The position numbers were made by a program, and so were the translations under genes. The notes under the pieces were generated by a model. That model did no database searches, was not told the origin of the DNA, and was given only the letters and a program-made list of their open reading frames with translations. This document shows positions 1 through 8,500 of a DNA stretch of 27,415 nucleotides, one piece after another (positions within the stretch are counted from its first letter, which is position 1; the number at the start of each line of letters is the position of its first letter). Source of the stretch: CAZEPJ01 sp964514105 (GTDB taxonomy: Bacteria > Desulfobacterota > Desulfocorpusculales > Desulfocorpusculum); contig CAZEPJ010000059.1 in assembly GCA_964514105.1 (NCBI GenBank), forward strand, positions 1 to 27,415, in the 5' to 3' direction.

Positions 1-360
1 GGGGTGGTGGGCCTCAGCAAACATTTGGCCTTCGAACTGGCCGCCTTCGGCATTAACGTGAACGTGGTGTGCCCCGGCGCGACGTTGACGCCGCTGGTCG
101 AGTCCAAGACCAGCGCCGAGTTTCGACAGGAGGTCAGCGGCCAGGTCCCTCTGGGCCGGTGGATCACACCCGAGGAACAGGCAGAGGCGGTTCTCTTTCT
201 GGTCAGCGATCGCTCGGCCATGATCACCGGGCACGTCCTGGATGTCGACGGCGGGCAGCTCCTGGGCCTGGCCTCGGACTACCAAGAGGATCTGGCCCGC
301 AGGACCGATACGAGCAGCCGCAACCTGCAGGCGCACGTAGACACGCGGGGGAAGAGATGA
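1..360 (+). CDS. short-chain dehydrogenase/reductase, C-terminal part (truncated by window edge)
   Basis: The reading frame is open from base 1, so the gene begins outside the window. The 119 visible residues are the C-terminal third of a classical SDR: helix after the catalytic YxxxK (that motif lies upstream), then 'INVNVVCPGATLTPL', matching the family's conserved VN-x-V-x-PG-x-x-x-T stretch. After it come 'RWITPEEQAEAVLFLVSD' and the closing 'ITGHVLDVDGG', typical of FabG-like enzymes. Known role of the family: NAD(P)-dependent oxidation or reduction of hydroxyl/keto groups in the cytoplasm. About 30 residues follow the usual end, a modest extension. Its stop overlaps the start of the next gene (ATGA at 357-360), so the two are translationally coupled and in one operon with the dehydrogenase complex downstream. 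Substrate unknown. Confidence 0.9.
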   Translation, partial: GVVGLSKHLAFELAAFGINVNVVCPGATLTPLVESKTSAEFRQEVSGQVPLGRWITPEEQAEAVLFLVSDRSAMITGHVLDVDGGQLLGLASDYQEDLARRTDTSSRNLQAHVDTRGKR

Positions 361-836
361 ACCCATTGAACAGCATCGCCGCCCTGGGCCGCCCCGGCCG
401 CCTTCTGGCCGCCAGGCTCCTTCCCGGACAGGACGTCGTGGAGGGAATCAACGGCCTTATCCGGCAGTTCGGGCTCGCTTCAGGGACCGTCACGGCCATC
501 GGCTCCCTTCGCTCGGCCCAGGTCGTATGGGCGGGCTCCATGGAGTTCGGCGAGGATCCCATGAGCGTGGCCGTCTTTCACGAGATGGAAGGACCGGTCG
601 AACTCGGGCTGGCCCACGGGGTATTCGGAACCGACGAGGACGGGCGGGTGGTGGCCCACATCCACGGGCTGATCATGGACAAGTCCGGACAGATGCGCTG
701 CGGGAATCTGGTGCCCGGAACAGCCCCGGTTCTGGCCACGGTGGAGGTGACCCTCCTGGAGTTCGAGGGCCTCTCCCTCAAGCCAACCCTGGATCCTGCG
801 TGGAAGCACAGGTTCCTGCATCCGCAGGCGGGGTGA
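357..836 (+). CDS. PPC/DUF296 domain protein (AT-hook-associated PCC domain, stand-alone bacterial type)
   Basis: This 159-residue protein starts at the ATG that overlaps the SDR stop (ATGA); longer in-frame starts lie inside the SDR gene. It resembles the stand-alone bacterial PPC (DUF296) fold: 'RLLPGQDVVEGINGLIRQFGLASGTVTAIGSLRSAQV' is the usual opening, in which a helix is followed by a strand ending in G-S. 'VVAHIHGLIMD' supplies the paired histidines that sit at the trimer metal site in solved bacterial members, and 'CGNLVPGTAPVLATVEVTLLEF' matches the G-x-L-x-x-G-T-x-x-x-x-x-E-V closing motif. Function of the bacterial family is not settled; some members are described as DNA-binding or metal-binding trimers. 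Position between an SDR and 2-oxoacid dehydrogenase genes suggests a metabolic or regulatory accessory role, which is inference. Confidence 0.8.
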   Translation: MNPLNSIAALGRPGRLLAARLLPGQDVVEGINGLIRQFGLASGTVTAIGSLRSAQVVWAGSMEFGEDPMSVAVFHEMEGPVELGLAHGVFGTDEDGRVVAHIHGLIMDKSGQMRCGNLVPGTAPVLATVEVTLLEFEGLSLKPTLDPAWKHRFLHPQAG

Positions 837-1001
837 TGATCATGCCGGGAGCGTTTGGAAAATGATGGCCTTGGAGGAAACCGCCCGACCCCGTCCCGAT
901 TCATCAAGGGCGCATTGGTCTTCCCGTGGTGAGGGCCGTGAGAAACGCCCCGGGGTCCTGGGGCCAACGGAAAGACTGCTTGGCTGTGTCGTGGAGGAGA
1001 G

Positions 1002-1979
1002 ATGAGATCTCAAGCCTATGAACTGACCAAGAAGGAAGCCCTGGACCTCTACGCCAAGATGGTCCTGAGCCGGCGCACCGAGGAGAAACACGACGAGCTC
1101 TTCCAGAGGCAGATGGTTCCCGTGTACACCCACCTGGGGACCGGGCAGGAGGCCGTGGGCTGCGGGATCTCTTCCCTGCTCAGGCAGGACGATTACCTTC
1201 TCGGAACCCACCGCGGGGTCGCCGAGTTCGTGGGCAAGGGGATGTCTGTGACCGACATCTTCCTCGAGTACGGCGGCCGGGCCAATTCCATCTCCGGCGG
1301 CCGGGCGGGCCTGCACCTCCATAGCCCGGCGCTGAGCATCCTGCCGCTCACGGGCTCTCTGGGCACGGACTTCTCCCTCGCCGTGGGTGCAGGACTCTCG
1401 GTGAGGAACAAGGGCCAGGACCGGGTGGTGGTCGACTACTTCGGCGAGGGGGCGGCCGAGCAGGCGGACTTCCACCCGGCCATGAACATGGCCATGCTCT
1501 TCAAGGTGCCGGTGATCTTCTGCTGCTGCACAAATCAGTTCGTGGAATACCATCGGTACCGGGACACCACCTGCGCCGCGGATATCGCCCCAAGGGCGGA
1601 GGCGTACTGCATGCCCTGGACCATCGTGGAGGATGGAAACGACATGTTCGCCGTTGGCCGGGCCATGAAGGAAGCCATCGCTCACAGCCGGGCCGGCAAT
1701 GGGCCCTTTTTCATCGAGTTCAAGACCTACCGGGTGGCCCCGCATCACACGGGGGATCCGTGCGTGTACCGCACCAAGGAGGAAGTGGAAGAGGCGTGCA
1801 GAAACGACCCCATCGCCAGGGCGGAGCGTGCCCTGATCGCCAGGAAGTGGGCCAGCGCAGCAGATCTGCGACGAGTGGCCGAGGCGTGCGAGCAGCACCT
1901 GTCCGAGGCCGTCCAGGCCCTGGTGGAGAGCGAGCTGCCGGATCCGGAAACCGTCATGGAGCATGCTGTGGCCAGCTAG
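1002..1979 (+). CDS. thiamine-diphosphate-dependent dehydrogenase E1 component, alpha subunit (2-oxoacid/acetoin dehydrogenase type)
   Basis: This 325-residue protein has the length usual for AcoA/PdhA-type alpha subunits, with start ATG preceded by GGAGGAG. Family landmarks: 'HLGTGQEAVGCGISSLLRQDDYLLGTHRG' (residues 44-72), 'GGRAGLHLH' and 'GSLGTDFSLAVGAGL'. The thiamine-diphosphate motif is GEG (148-150) instead of the commoner GDG; GEG is also used by branched-chain 2-oxoacid E1-alpha. The second half of the motif, normally N-N-G-Y, reads T-N-Q-F (177-180) behind three consecutive cysteines (174-176), so one Asn and the Gly-Tyr are lost. The 'YRVAPHHTGD' segment corresponds to the phosphorylation-loop region of BCKDH. 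It pairs with the beta subunit 10 bases downstream to make the decarboxylating E1 that loads the lipoyl arm of E2. Substrate (pyruvate, acetoin, branched-chain or other 2-oxoacid) cannot be fixed from sequence. Confidence 0.88.
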   Translation: MRSQAYELTKKEALDLYAKMVLSRRTEEKHDELFQRQMVPVYTHLGTGQEAVGCGISSLLRQDDYLLGTHRGVAEFVGKGMSVTDIFLEYGGRANSISGGRAGLHLHSPALSILPLTGSLGTDFSLAVGAGLSVRNKGQDRVVVDYFGEGAAEQADFHPAMNMAMLFKVPVIFCCCTNQFVEYHRYRDTTCAADIAPRAEAYCMPWTIVEDGNDMFAVGRAMKEAIAHSRAGNGPFFIEFKTYRVAPHHTGDPCVYRTKEEVEEACRNDPIARAERALIARKWASAADLRRVAEACEQHLSEAVQALVESELPDPETVMEHAVAS

Positions 1980-1989
1980 GGAGAGACCC

Positions 1990-2970
1990 ATGCCAGATCA
2001 AACCTATGCAGAAGCCGTGGTGGACGCCCTGCGAAACGAAATGCGCCGTGACGAGAACGTGGTGGTCATGGGACTGGATGTGAAGGTCAGCATCTTCGGC
2101 ACCACCCGAGGCCTGTACGACGAATTCGGCCCCCGGCGGGTGGTGGACACCCCGGTCGCCGAAGGATCCTTCACCATGGCGGGCGTGGGCGCGGCCATGG
2201 CTGGCCTGAGGCCCGTGGTCGAGATCCTCTTCTCCGAGTACATGTACCTGGCCATGGACGCCATCGCCAACATGGCCGCCTCCTGGGCATATGTCTCCAA
2301 CGGAGGATTCAAGGTCCCCATGGTCGTCCAGACGTTCTGCGGCGCCCGTGGGCACGGGGCGTATTCCCACTCCCAATCCACCCAGGCCAGTTTTCTGAAC
2401 CCGCCAGGCCTCAAGGTCGTCCTCCCCTCGACGCCGGCCGATGCCAAAGGGCTGATGGCCGCCGCCGTGCGGGATGACGTCCCCGTGCTCTTCTTCCATC
2501 ACCGTCAGCTCCTCGCCTCCAAGGGCGAGGTCCCGGACGGGGAGCATCTCCTCCCCCTCGGCCAGGCTGCGGTCCGTCGCCCCGGGCGGGACGTCACCGT
2601 GGTCTCTTTCGGCGCCATGGTTCATCGCTGCCTGGAGGCGGCCGAGGTCCTCCATGGGGAGGGCATCGACGCCGAGGTGATCGACCTGAGGACCCTCGTG
2701 CCCCTCGACCACGGGCTCATCGCCCGATCCCTGGAGACGACCAGCCGCCTGGTGGTCGTGGAGGACGGGCGGAAGCGGGGAGGAATCGGCTCGGAAGTGG
2801 CTGCCGTGGTGGCCGAGAAGTACATCGACCTGCTGGATGCCCCCATCGCCCGTGTCGCGGCGCTGGACACGCCGGTGCCCTTCTCCAGACCGCTGGAGGC
2901 GGCCCACCTCCCCGGCGTAGACGCCATCGTGGGAACCGTGCGCGCGAGTCTCGACGGGACGGGGAGGTGA
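1990..2970 (+). CDS. thiamine-diphosphate-dependent dehydrogenase E1 component, beta subunit
   Basis: The 326-residue beta subunit starts at the ATG at 1990, ten bases after the E1-alpha stop and behind GGGAGAG; an upstream in-frame ATG at 1963 lies inside E1-alpha and is less likely. Visible family motifs are 'DTPVAEGSF' with the cofactor-activating Glu at residue 59, 'GLRPVVEILFSEY', 'GAYSHSQS' with the conserved HSQS at 127-130, 'PGLKVVLPSTPADAKGL', 'AEVIDLRTLVPLD' and the C-terminal 'LDTPVPFSRPLE'. The usual GAA-x-G tract is 'TMAGVGAAM', and the AAQHSQS context is changed to AYSHSQS, so it is a somewhat divergent member. With E1-alpha it forms the alpha2beta2 enzyme that decarboxylates or cleaves the substrate and reductively acylates lipoyl-E2. 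Located in the middle of the operon, 4 bases ahead of E2. Confidence 0.92.
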   Translation: MPDQTYAEAVVDALRNEMRRDENVVVMGLDVKVSIFGTTRGLYDEFGPRRVVDTPVAEGSFTMAGVGAAMAGLRPVVEILFSEYMYLAMDAIANMAASWAYVSNGGFKVPMVVQTFCGARGHGAYSHSQSTQASFLNPPGLKVVLPSTPADAKGLMAAAVRDDVPVLFFHHRQLLASKGEVPDGEHLLPLGQAAVRRPGRDVTVVSFGAMVHRCLEAAEVLHGEGIDAEVIDLRTLVPLDHGLIARSLETTSRLVVVEDGRKRGGIGSEVAAVVAEKYIDLLDAPIARVAALDTPVPFSRPLEAAHLPGVDAIVGTVRASLDGTGR

Positions 2971-2974
2971 CCCC

Positions 2975-4237
2975 ATGGCTACCGGCGTGTACGTGCCCAT
3001 TTGGGGGCTGCAGATGACCGAGGCCACTGTGGTGGAGTGGCTCATCGACGTGGGCGCCCCGGCGGCCAAGGGCCAGGGCGTCGTGGTCATCGAGACCTAC
3101 AAGATCTCGGGGGAGGTGGAATCTCCTGAGGATGGCGTCTTGCGGCGCCGTCTGGTGGAGGTGGGACAAGAAGTGAAGATTGGCGCCCTTCTGGCCGTGA
3201 TCGGGCGGCCGGATGAGGATGAGGCGGCCATCGACAAGGTGGTGAGGGAGGCCCCGTTTGTGACAGGCGGTCAGGTCACCCTATCCAGGCCAAAGGAGGC
3301 GGCGGGCCCCACCCGGCCCTCTCCTTTACACTCCATCGGTGGGCGGCAAGCGGCGGGTTGCCGCCCCGGGGGCCGGGGCGCGTCCGTTCGAGCCACCCCG
3401 CTGGCCAGGAGGATCGCCCGGGAGATGGGGCTGGATCTCCGCTCAATCCCGGGCAGCGGACCTCTGGGCAGGATCTACCGGCGGGATGTGGAACGCGAGG
3501 CGGGGGGGGCCAGGATGAGGTCCGAGGCCGCCTCCTTCGCGCCCGAGGACCGAATCCTTCCCCTGACCGCACTGCGCAAGGCCATCATCAGGAAGACCAT
3601 GGAGACGGTCCACATCCCGTACGGGGCGTTGAGCCGCCAGGTGAGGATGGACAGGCTCCTTGCCTTTCGCCAATCCCTGGTCGATCCGTTCCGGACCCGC
3701 TACGGCTTGAGCCTCTCCGTGACGCACCTCTTCTTCAAGGCCGCAGCGCTGGCCCTCAAAGAGGTCCCCATCCTCAACGCCGCCTTGGAGGAAGACCGCA
3801 TCCTGGTCCGGGGTGCCGTCAACATCGGGATGGTCGTCACGGCCCCGGGAGGCGGCGGAATCCTGATCCCCGTCATCCGGGACGTGCAGGACAAGCCCAT
3901 CCACCAAATCGCCCTGGAGTGGGCCGGCCTCACCGAGAGGGTTCGGGACGGCCGGGCCACCCTGGAGGACCTCAGCGGCGGCACCTTCACCATCTCCAAC
4001 GTGGGCTCCCTGGGCATAGACGTCTTCACCCCGCTCATCCACCCCCCTGAATCGGCGATCCTGGGGATCACCCGGATCCGCGAGATGCCGGTGGTCGAAG
4101 ACGGCCGGATCGTGGTGGGGCGCACGGCGAGCCTCATCGTCGGTGCCGACCACCGCGTCTTCGATGCAGACCCCATAGGCCGCTTCCTGGCCACATTGGA
4201 TGATCTGTTCCAGAACCCCGGAGCGCTGCTCATCTGA
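2975..4237 (+). CDS. dihydrolipoamide acyltransferase (E2) of a 2-oxoacid/acetoin dehydrogenase complex
   Basis: This 420-residue E2 has the standard three-part layout. Residues 1-77 are a single lipoyl domain with the lipoylated lysine at 43 in 'IETYKISGEVESP' (most relatives read E-T-D-K). Residues about 138-172 are the peripheral-subunit-binding domain, 'ATPLARRIAREMGLDLRSIPGSGPLGRI', which docks E1 and/or E3. Residues about 195-420 are the catalytic domain, ending in 'DHRVFDAD' with catalytic His393 and Asp397 (the usual Gly after Asp is Ala). The linkers are Pro/Ala/Gly-rich. It transfers the acyl group from the lipoyl arm to CoA in the cytoplasm. SD GGGGAGGTGA lies in the 4-base gap and overlaps the end of the E1-beta gene. 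No E3 follows; the only disulfide oxidoreductase in the window (18913-21555) lacks the E3 catalytic His-Glu pair. Confidence 0.93.
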   Translation: MATGVYVPIWGLQMTEATVVEWLIDVGAPAAKGQGVVVIETYKISGEVESPEDGVLRRRLVEVGQEVKIGALLAVIGRPDEDEAAIDKVVREAPFVTGGQVTLSRPKEAAGPTRPSPLHSIGGRQAAGCRPGGRGASVRATPLARRIAREMGLDLRSIPGSGPLGRIYRRDVEREAGGARMRSEAASFAPEDRILPLTALRKAIIRKTMETVHIPYGALSRQVRMDRLLAFRQSLVDPFRTRYGLSLSVTHLFFKAAALALKEVPILNAALEEDRILVRGAVNIGMVVTAPGGGGILIPVIRDVQDKPIHQIALEWAGLTERVRDGRATLEDLSGGTFTISNVGSLGIDVFTPLIHPPESAILGITRIREMPVVEDGRIVVGRTASLIVGADHRVFDADPIGRFLATLDDLFQNPGALLI

Positions 4238-4379
4238 GGCATCCGGGCACAAGGCTTCGCAGCCTTTCCCTACGCCCACTCCCCGAACGAGGCCGGCGGG
4301 CCAGATCCGCCCACGCGTGAGCCCTGGGCCAGGCCCCCGGTGGCGGGATTGGCCCGGGCCCTGTGTCCGTGGGGTGGCC

Positions 4380-4408
4380 TTGCCCAACGCCCGCGACTGG
4401 GCTAAGGT
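4380..4408 (+). promoter_or_regulatory. candidate sigma70-type promoter for the GGDEF-DUF748 genes
   Basis: TTGCCC (4380-4385), a 17-base spacer and TAAGGT (4403-4408) stand directly before the strong ribosome binding site of the GGDEF gene. Transcription would start near 4415, giving a very short leader. The -10 box is only a partial match (T, A and final T), so this is a weak prediction. Confidence 0.3.
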
Positions 4409-4427
4409 CTATGCAAGGAGGAAGGCC

Positions 4428-5525
4428 ATGGCAAATCGGCGTCCCCAGGGGGCCCCCGCCGTCCCGCCCGCGCCCCCGGGCGGGGAGGCTCCACCCTGCG
4501 GCCCGGACGATCCCTCGTTGTACCTCGATCAGATCATGACCTGCGTGGAGATCGGCAAGGCCCTCACCTCCACGTTCAACATGGAGGAGATCCTCGTCAC
4601 CACGGTCAGGCGCCTGAGCGAGCTGGTGCCGGCGAGCAACTGGAGCCTTCTGCTGGCCGACCCCAGGAGCAGGGATCTGGGGTTCGAGGTGGTGGTCGGG
4701 CTGGACCCCTCCTCGGTGGCCCATGTGCGGATCCCCTGGGGCGAGGGAATTGCCGGGATCGTGGCCGCCACGGGGGAACCCATCCTGGTGGAGGACGTTC
4801 GGAGGGATCCCCGCTTCAGCGCCCGCGTGGACGGGCTGACGGGCTTCCAGACCCGCTCCATCATCTGCCTCCCCCTCAAGATCCAGAATGCCGTCATCGG
4901 CGTGGTGGAGATCGTCAACCCCCAGGACCCCGTCCTGTTCCAGAAGCGCTCCATGATGGCCCTGTCCATTTTGGCCGACTACCTGGCCATCGCCATCGGC
5001 AACGCCATGAACTACCGGAAGATCGCCGCCCTGACGCTCACGGACACCGTGACGGGCTTCTACAACACCCGCTTCCTCCACCAGCACCTGGATGCCCTGC
5101 TCAACCCGCCCCAGGGATCGCCGCCCACCGTCTCCCTGGTCTTTCTGGACATGGACAACTTCAAGCAGGTCGTGGACGTCCACGGCCACCTCCTGGGGAG
5201 CAAGGTCCTCAAGGAGGTGGCCGAGGTCATCGCGACCCAGCTCCGGGAAGAAGACCGGCTGGTGCACTACGGGGGCGACGAGTTCGTCCTGCTGCTGCAG
5301 GGCATGGGCAAGCTCGAGGCCATGGAGAAGGTCCAGGCCGTGCGCCGGGCCATCACCGACGCGGTCTTCCTCCAGGGAGACGGGCGGCGGGTGAAGGTGA
5401 CCGCGAGCTTCGGCATCGCCAACTATCCCGAAGATGCAGGGGACAAGGCCGAGCTGCTGCGCCTGGCCGATCAGTCCATGTTCCGGAGCAAGGAGTCGGG
5501 GAAGGACACCATCACCGTCCGATGA
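4428..5525 (+). CDS. GAF-GGDEF cyclic dinucleotide synthase with Ser at the guanine-selecting position (candidate Hypr GGDEF)
   Basis: The 365-residue protein starts at the ATG after AAGGAGGAA; open frame further upstream lacks a ribosome binding site. Residues about 30-190 form a GAF sensor domain ('GEGIAGIVAATGEPILVEDVRRDPRF', 'SIICLPLKIQNAVIGVVEIVNP'). Residues about 200-365 form a GGDEF domain with an intact active site GGDEF (282-286), metal-binding Asp in LDMD (241, 243) and an RxxD inhibitory site (R273-D276) five residues before it. The two base-contacting residues differ from classical diguanylate cyclases: the Asn of FK-x-x-ND is Val249, and the Asp/Asn of GH-x-x-GD is Ser258 ('GHLLGSKVL'). 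Ser at the latter position is the hallmark of Hypr GGDEFs such as Geobacter GSU1658, which make cyclic AMP-GMP. The stop overlaps the DUF748 start. No transmembrane segment, so the enzyme is cytoplasmic. Product specificity is inference. Confidence 0.9.
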   Translation: MANRRPQGAPAVPPAPPGGEAPPCGPDDPSLYLDQIMTCVEIGKALTSTFNMEEILVTTVRRLSELVPASNWSLLLADPRSRDLGFEVVVGLDPSSVAHVRIPWGEGIAGIVAATGEPILVEDVRRDPRFSARVDGLTGFQTRSIICLPLKIQNAVIGVVEIVNPQDPVLFQKRSMMALSILADYLAIAIGNAMNYRKIAALTLTDTVTGFYNTRFLHQHLDALLNPPQGSPPTVSLVFLDMDNFKQVVDVHGHLLGSKVLKEVAEVIATQLREEDRLVHYGGDEFVLLLQGMGKLEAMEKVQAVRRAITDAVFLQGDGRRVKVTASFGIANYPEDAGDKAELLRLADQSMFRSKESGKDTITVR

Positions 5526-8500
5526 CCCCACCACTGTCCCGAGGGCCAGGCATGCTCGCCAGGTTTATCCCCAACCCGAGGCTGAGAAGGCTGCTGGTCG
5601 GCTCCGCCCTGGCCGTGGCGGCGTACACGGCCGCCGGCTTTCTCCTCGTCCCTCCCCTGGCCCGCTGGATCCTGGCGGAGCGGCTCTCCGAGTCCTTTCA
5701 CCGGGCCGCCACCATCCAAGCCATCCGTTTCAACCCGTACACCCTCACCCTGGAGCTGGAGGGCCTGAGCATCCTGGAGCCCGACGGAGGCGAAACGTTC
5801 GCCTCCCTGAGGGCCCTTCACCTGGACATCCAGTGGGGCTCGATCTTTCGATGGGCCCTGGTGGTCAACCGCCTGCGGATCCAGTCTCCCTATGTCCGGG
5901 CGGTGCGCCGCGACGACCTGAGCTTCAGTTTCTCCGATCTGCTGGCGTCCCCGTTGCCCGGCGCGGAAGGCGCCGACGCGCCCCGCGAGACAGGGGCGGC
6001 ACCCGCCGCCCCCCGAACCGGCCCCCCCCGGTTCATCCTCCGAGATCTCCACGTGGCCGACGGCCGGCTGGAGTTCCTGGACCGACCGAACCACAGGGAG
6101 CATCGGATCGAGGCGCTCGACCTCAGGCTCCCTTTCCTCTCCAGCCTCGAGCCATACCGGCAGGAGCCGGCCCGGATCGAGGTGGCCCTGCGGTACAACG
6201 AGGCCCGGCTGGCCTTGGCCGTGGAGACCCGCCCTTTCTCCCCGGCGCTGGACACCCAGGTGGACGCCCGGATCCTGGATCTCCGGATCCCGCCTCTCAT
6301 GGCCTACTCGCCCATCCCCTTGAACCCGCGGATCGAGGCGGGCTCCCTGGGCCTGCACGCCCGAGTGTCGTTTTCCCGGGAGCCGGGAGGCGACGCCCGG
6401 ATCCGCCTGGCCGGCGACGCTGCGCTTCGGGACCTGGATGTCAGGGACTCGAGCGGTGGACCCCTCATCAGGCTGCCGTCCCTGGAGATTTCCGTGGCCG
6501 ACCTGGATCCGGCGGCCCGGCGGGCCCATCTGTCCAGGATCGCCCTCCAATCCCCGGACCTGCATGTGGAGCGGGAGCACTCGGGGCGCATGAATCTCCA
6601 GGGCCTGCTGCCGCCTGCCCCCCCATCCCGAGACCCCGGCGCGGAGCAGGGCTCCGGGGCGCCCTTGGTCCTGGCGGTGGACGAGATCCGCCTCATCCGG
6701 GGGAGGGCGTCCTTTTCCGACCTGGCCGCCGGCGGCCCCTTTGAAACGACCCTGAGCGACCTGGAGGTGACCGTGAAGCGGTTCACCACCGAGCCCGGGG
6801 GGAAGGCCTCGGTGTCGGTGACGGCCCGGAGCGAGGCGGGCGAGGCCGTGGAGTTGGCCGGCGAGTTCTCCCTGGGGCCCCTTTGGTCCGAGGGCACCCT
6901 GGGGATGAAGGCCTTTGCGCTGCGCAAATACGCCCCGTACTACGGCGACCATGTGTCCTTCGACGTGGAGGACGGCCATCTGGACCTGACGGCCCAGTAC
7001 GAATACTCGGGCGCCGGCCCCGCTTTGGACGCGCGCGCCGTCGTGCGCAGCCTCTCCCTCACCGGCCTCAGGATGCGGCACCGGGGGGAGGCGGAGCCGT
7101 TTCTCGCCGTGGCCGGCCTGACCGTCAGGGACGCGGAGCTGAATCCGGCCAAACGGGAACTGCACGTGGCCGAGGTATGGACGACCCAGGGGACGCTGGC
7201 CGCCACGCGGCTTCCGGGCGGCGAGATCAGCCTCCAGCGGCTGCTCCCTTGGCGCGCGGATGCCCCTCCCGCGGCGGCCCAACCTCCTGAAGCGAGCCGG
7301 GATGCCCCCACCGGAGGGGCCCCCTGGCTGGTGAGCGTGGCCCGCCTCGCACTGGACGGATACGACCTCAAACTCGTGGACCAGACCCGCCAGGACTCTC
7401 CCACCCTCACGGCCCGACAGATGAAGATGACGGTGGAGAACATCTCCACGGCCAGGGACGCCAAGGCCCGGCTGGATCTCCTTGCCACGCTCAACGAAAC
7501 GGGGTCGATCTGGGCCCGGGGAGAGCTCGCCGTGGACCCCCCGGCCGCGGATCTCCAGGTGGAGATCGACGGCCTGGAGCTGGGCCCGCTGGCCCCCTAT
7601 GTGCCGGACAACGTGGGGATCGCCCTGGCGGGCGGGAATGTCTCGGCCCAGGGCCACTTGACGGTTCGCCCGGATCCCCAGGGGGGAGTCGCCCTGCGCT
7701 TCCAGGGCGAGGTCTCCTCGGCCGACTTCGCCTCCAAGGACAAGGGCACGGGGGAGGATTTCCTCAAGTGGAAGGGCCTCCGGGTCGGGGGTGTGGACTT
7801 CACCCTTTCGCCCATGCGCGTGGACATCCAGGAAGTGGGCCTCACGGGCCTTTACTCCCGCATCATCATCCATCCGGACGGCTCCCTCAACGTCCAGAAC
7901 CTGGCGGGCGCCGAGGGGGCGGCTCCGCCCGGGGCCGGGGCCGGCCCGGGGCCGGCGCGCGAAGATGCCCCGCCGCCTCCGGTTCGCATCGGAAAGGTGC
8001 TCATCAAGAACGGACAGATCAACTTCACCGATCGATCCATCAAACCCCACGTGACGGCCAACATGCTCTCGGTGGAGGGGGTGATCTCGGAGCTCACCTC
8101 GGAGGAGACCAGACTCAGCGACGTCAACCTCACCGGCAAGCTGGAGCATCAATCCCCCCTGGAGATCACGGGCAAGATCAACCCCCTGCGCAGGGAGCTC
8201 TTCGTGGACCTCAAGGTCCGCTTCAAGGACATCGACCTGGTCCGGGTGAACCCGTACTCGCAGAAGTACGTGGGGTACAAGATCCAGAAGGGCAAGCTCT
8301 TTCTGGACCTGGACTACCTCATCGTCCGCAGGAAGCTGGAGTCCCAGAACCGGGTCCTGTTCGACCAGCTCACCCTGGGGGAGCGGGTGGAGAGCCCCGA
8401 CGCCCTGGATCTCCCCATCAAGCTGGGGATCTCCATCCTCAAGGACCGCCAAGGGAAAATCGCCCTGGAGCTGCCGGTGACGGGCGACATCGACGACCCC

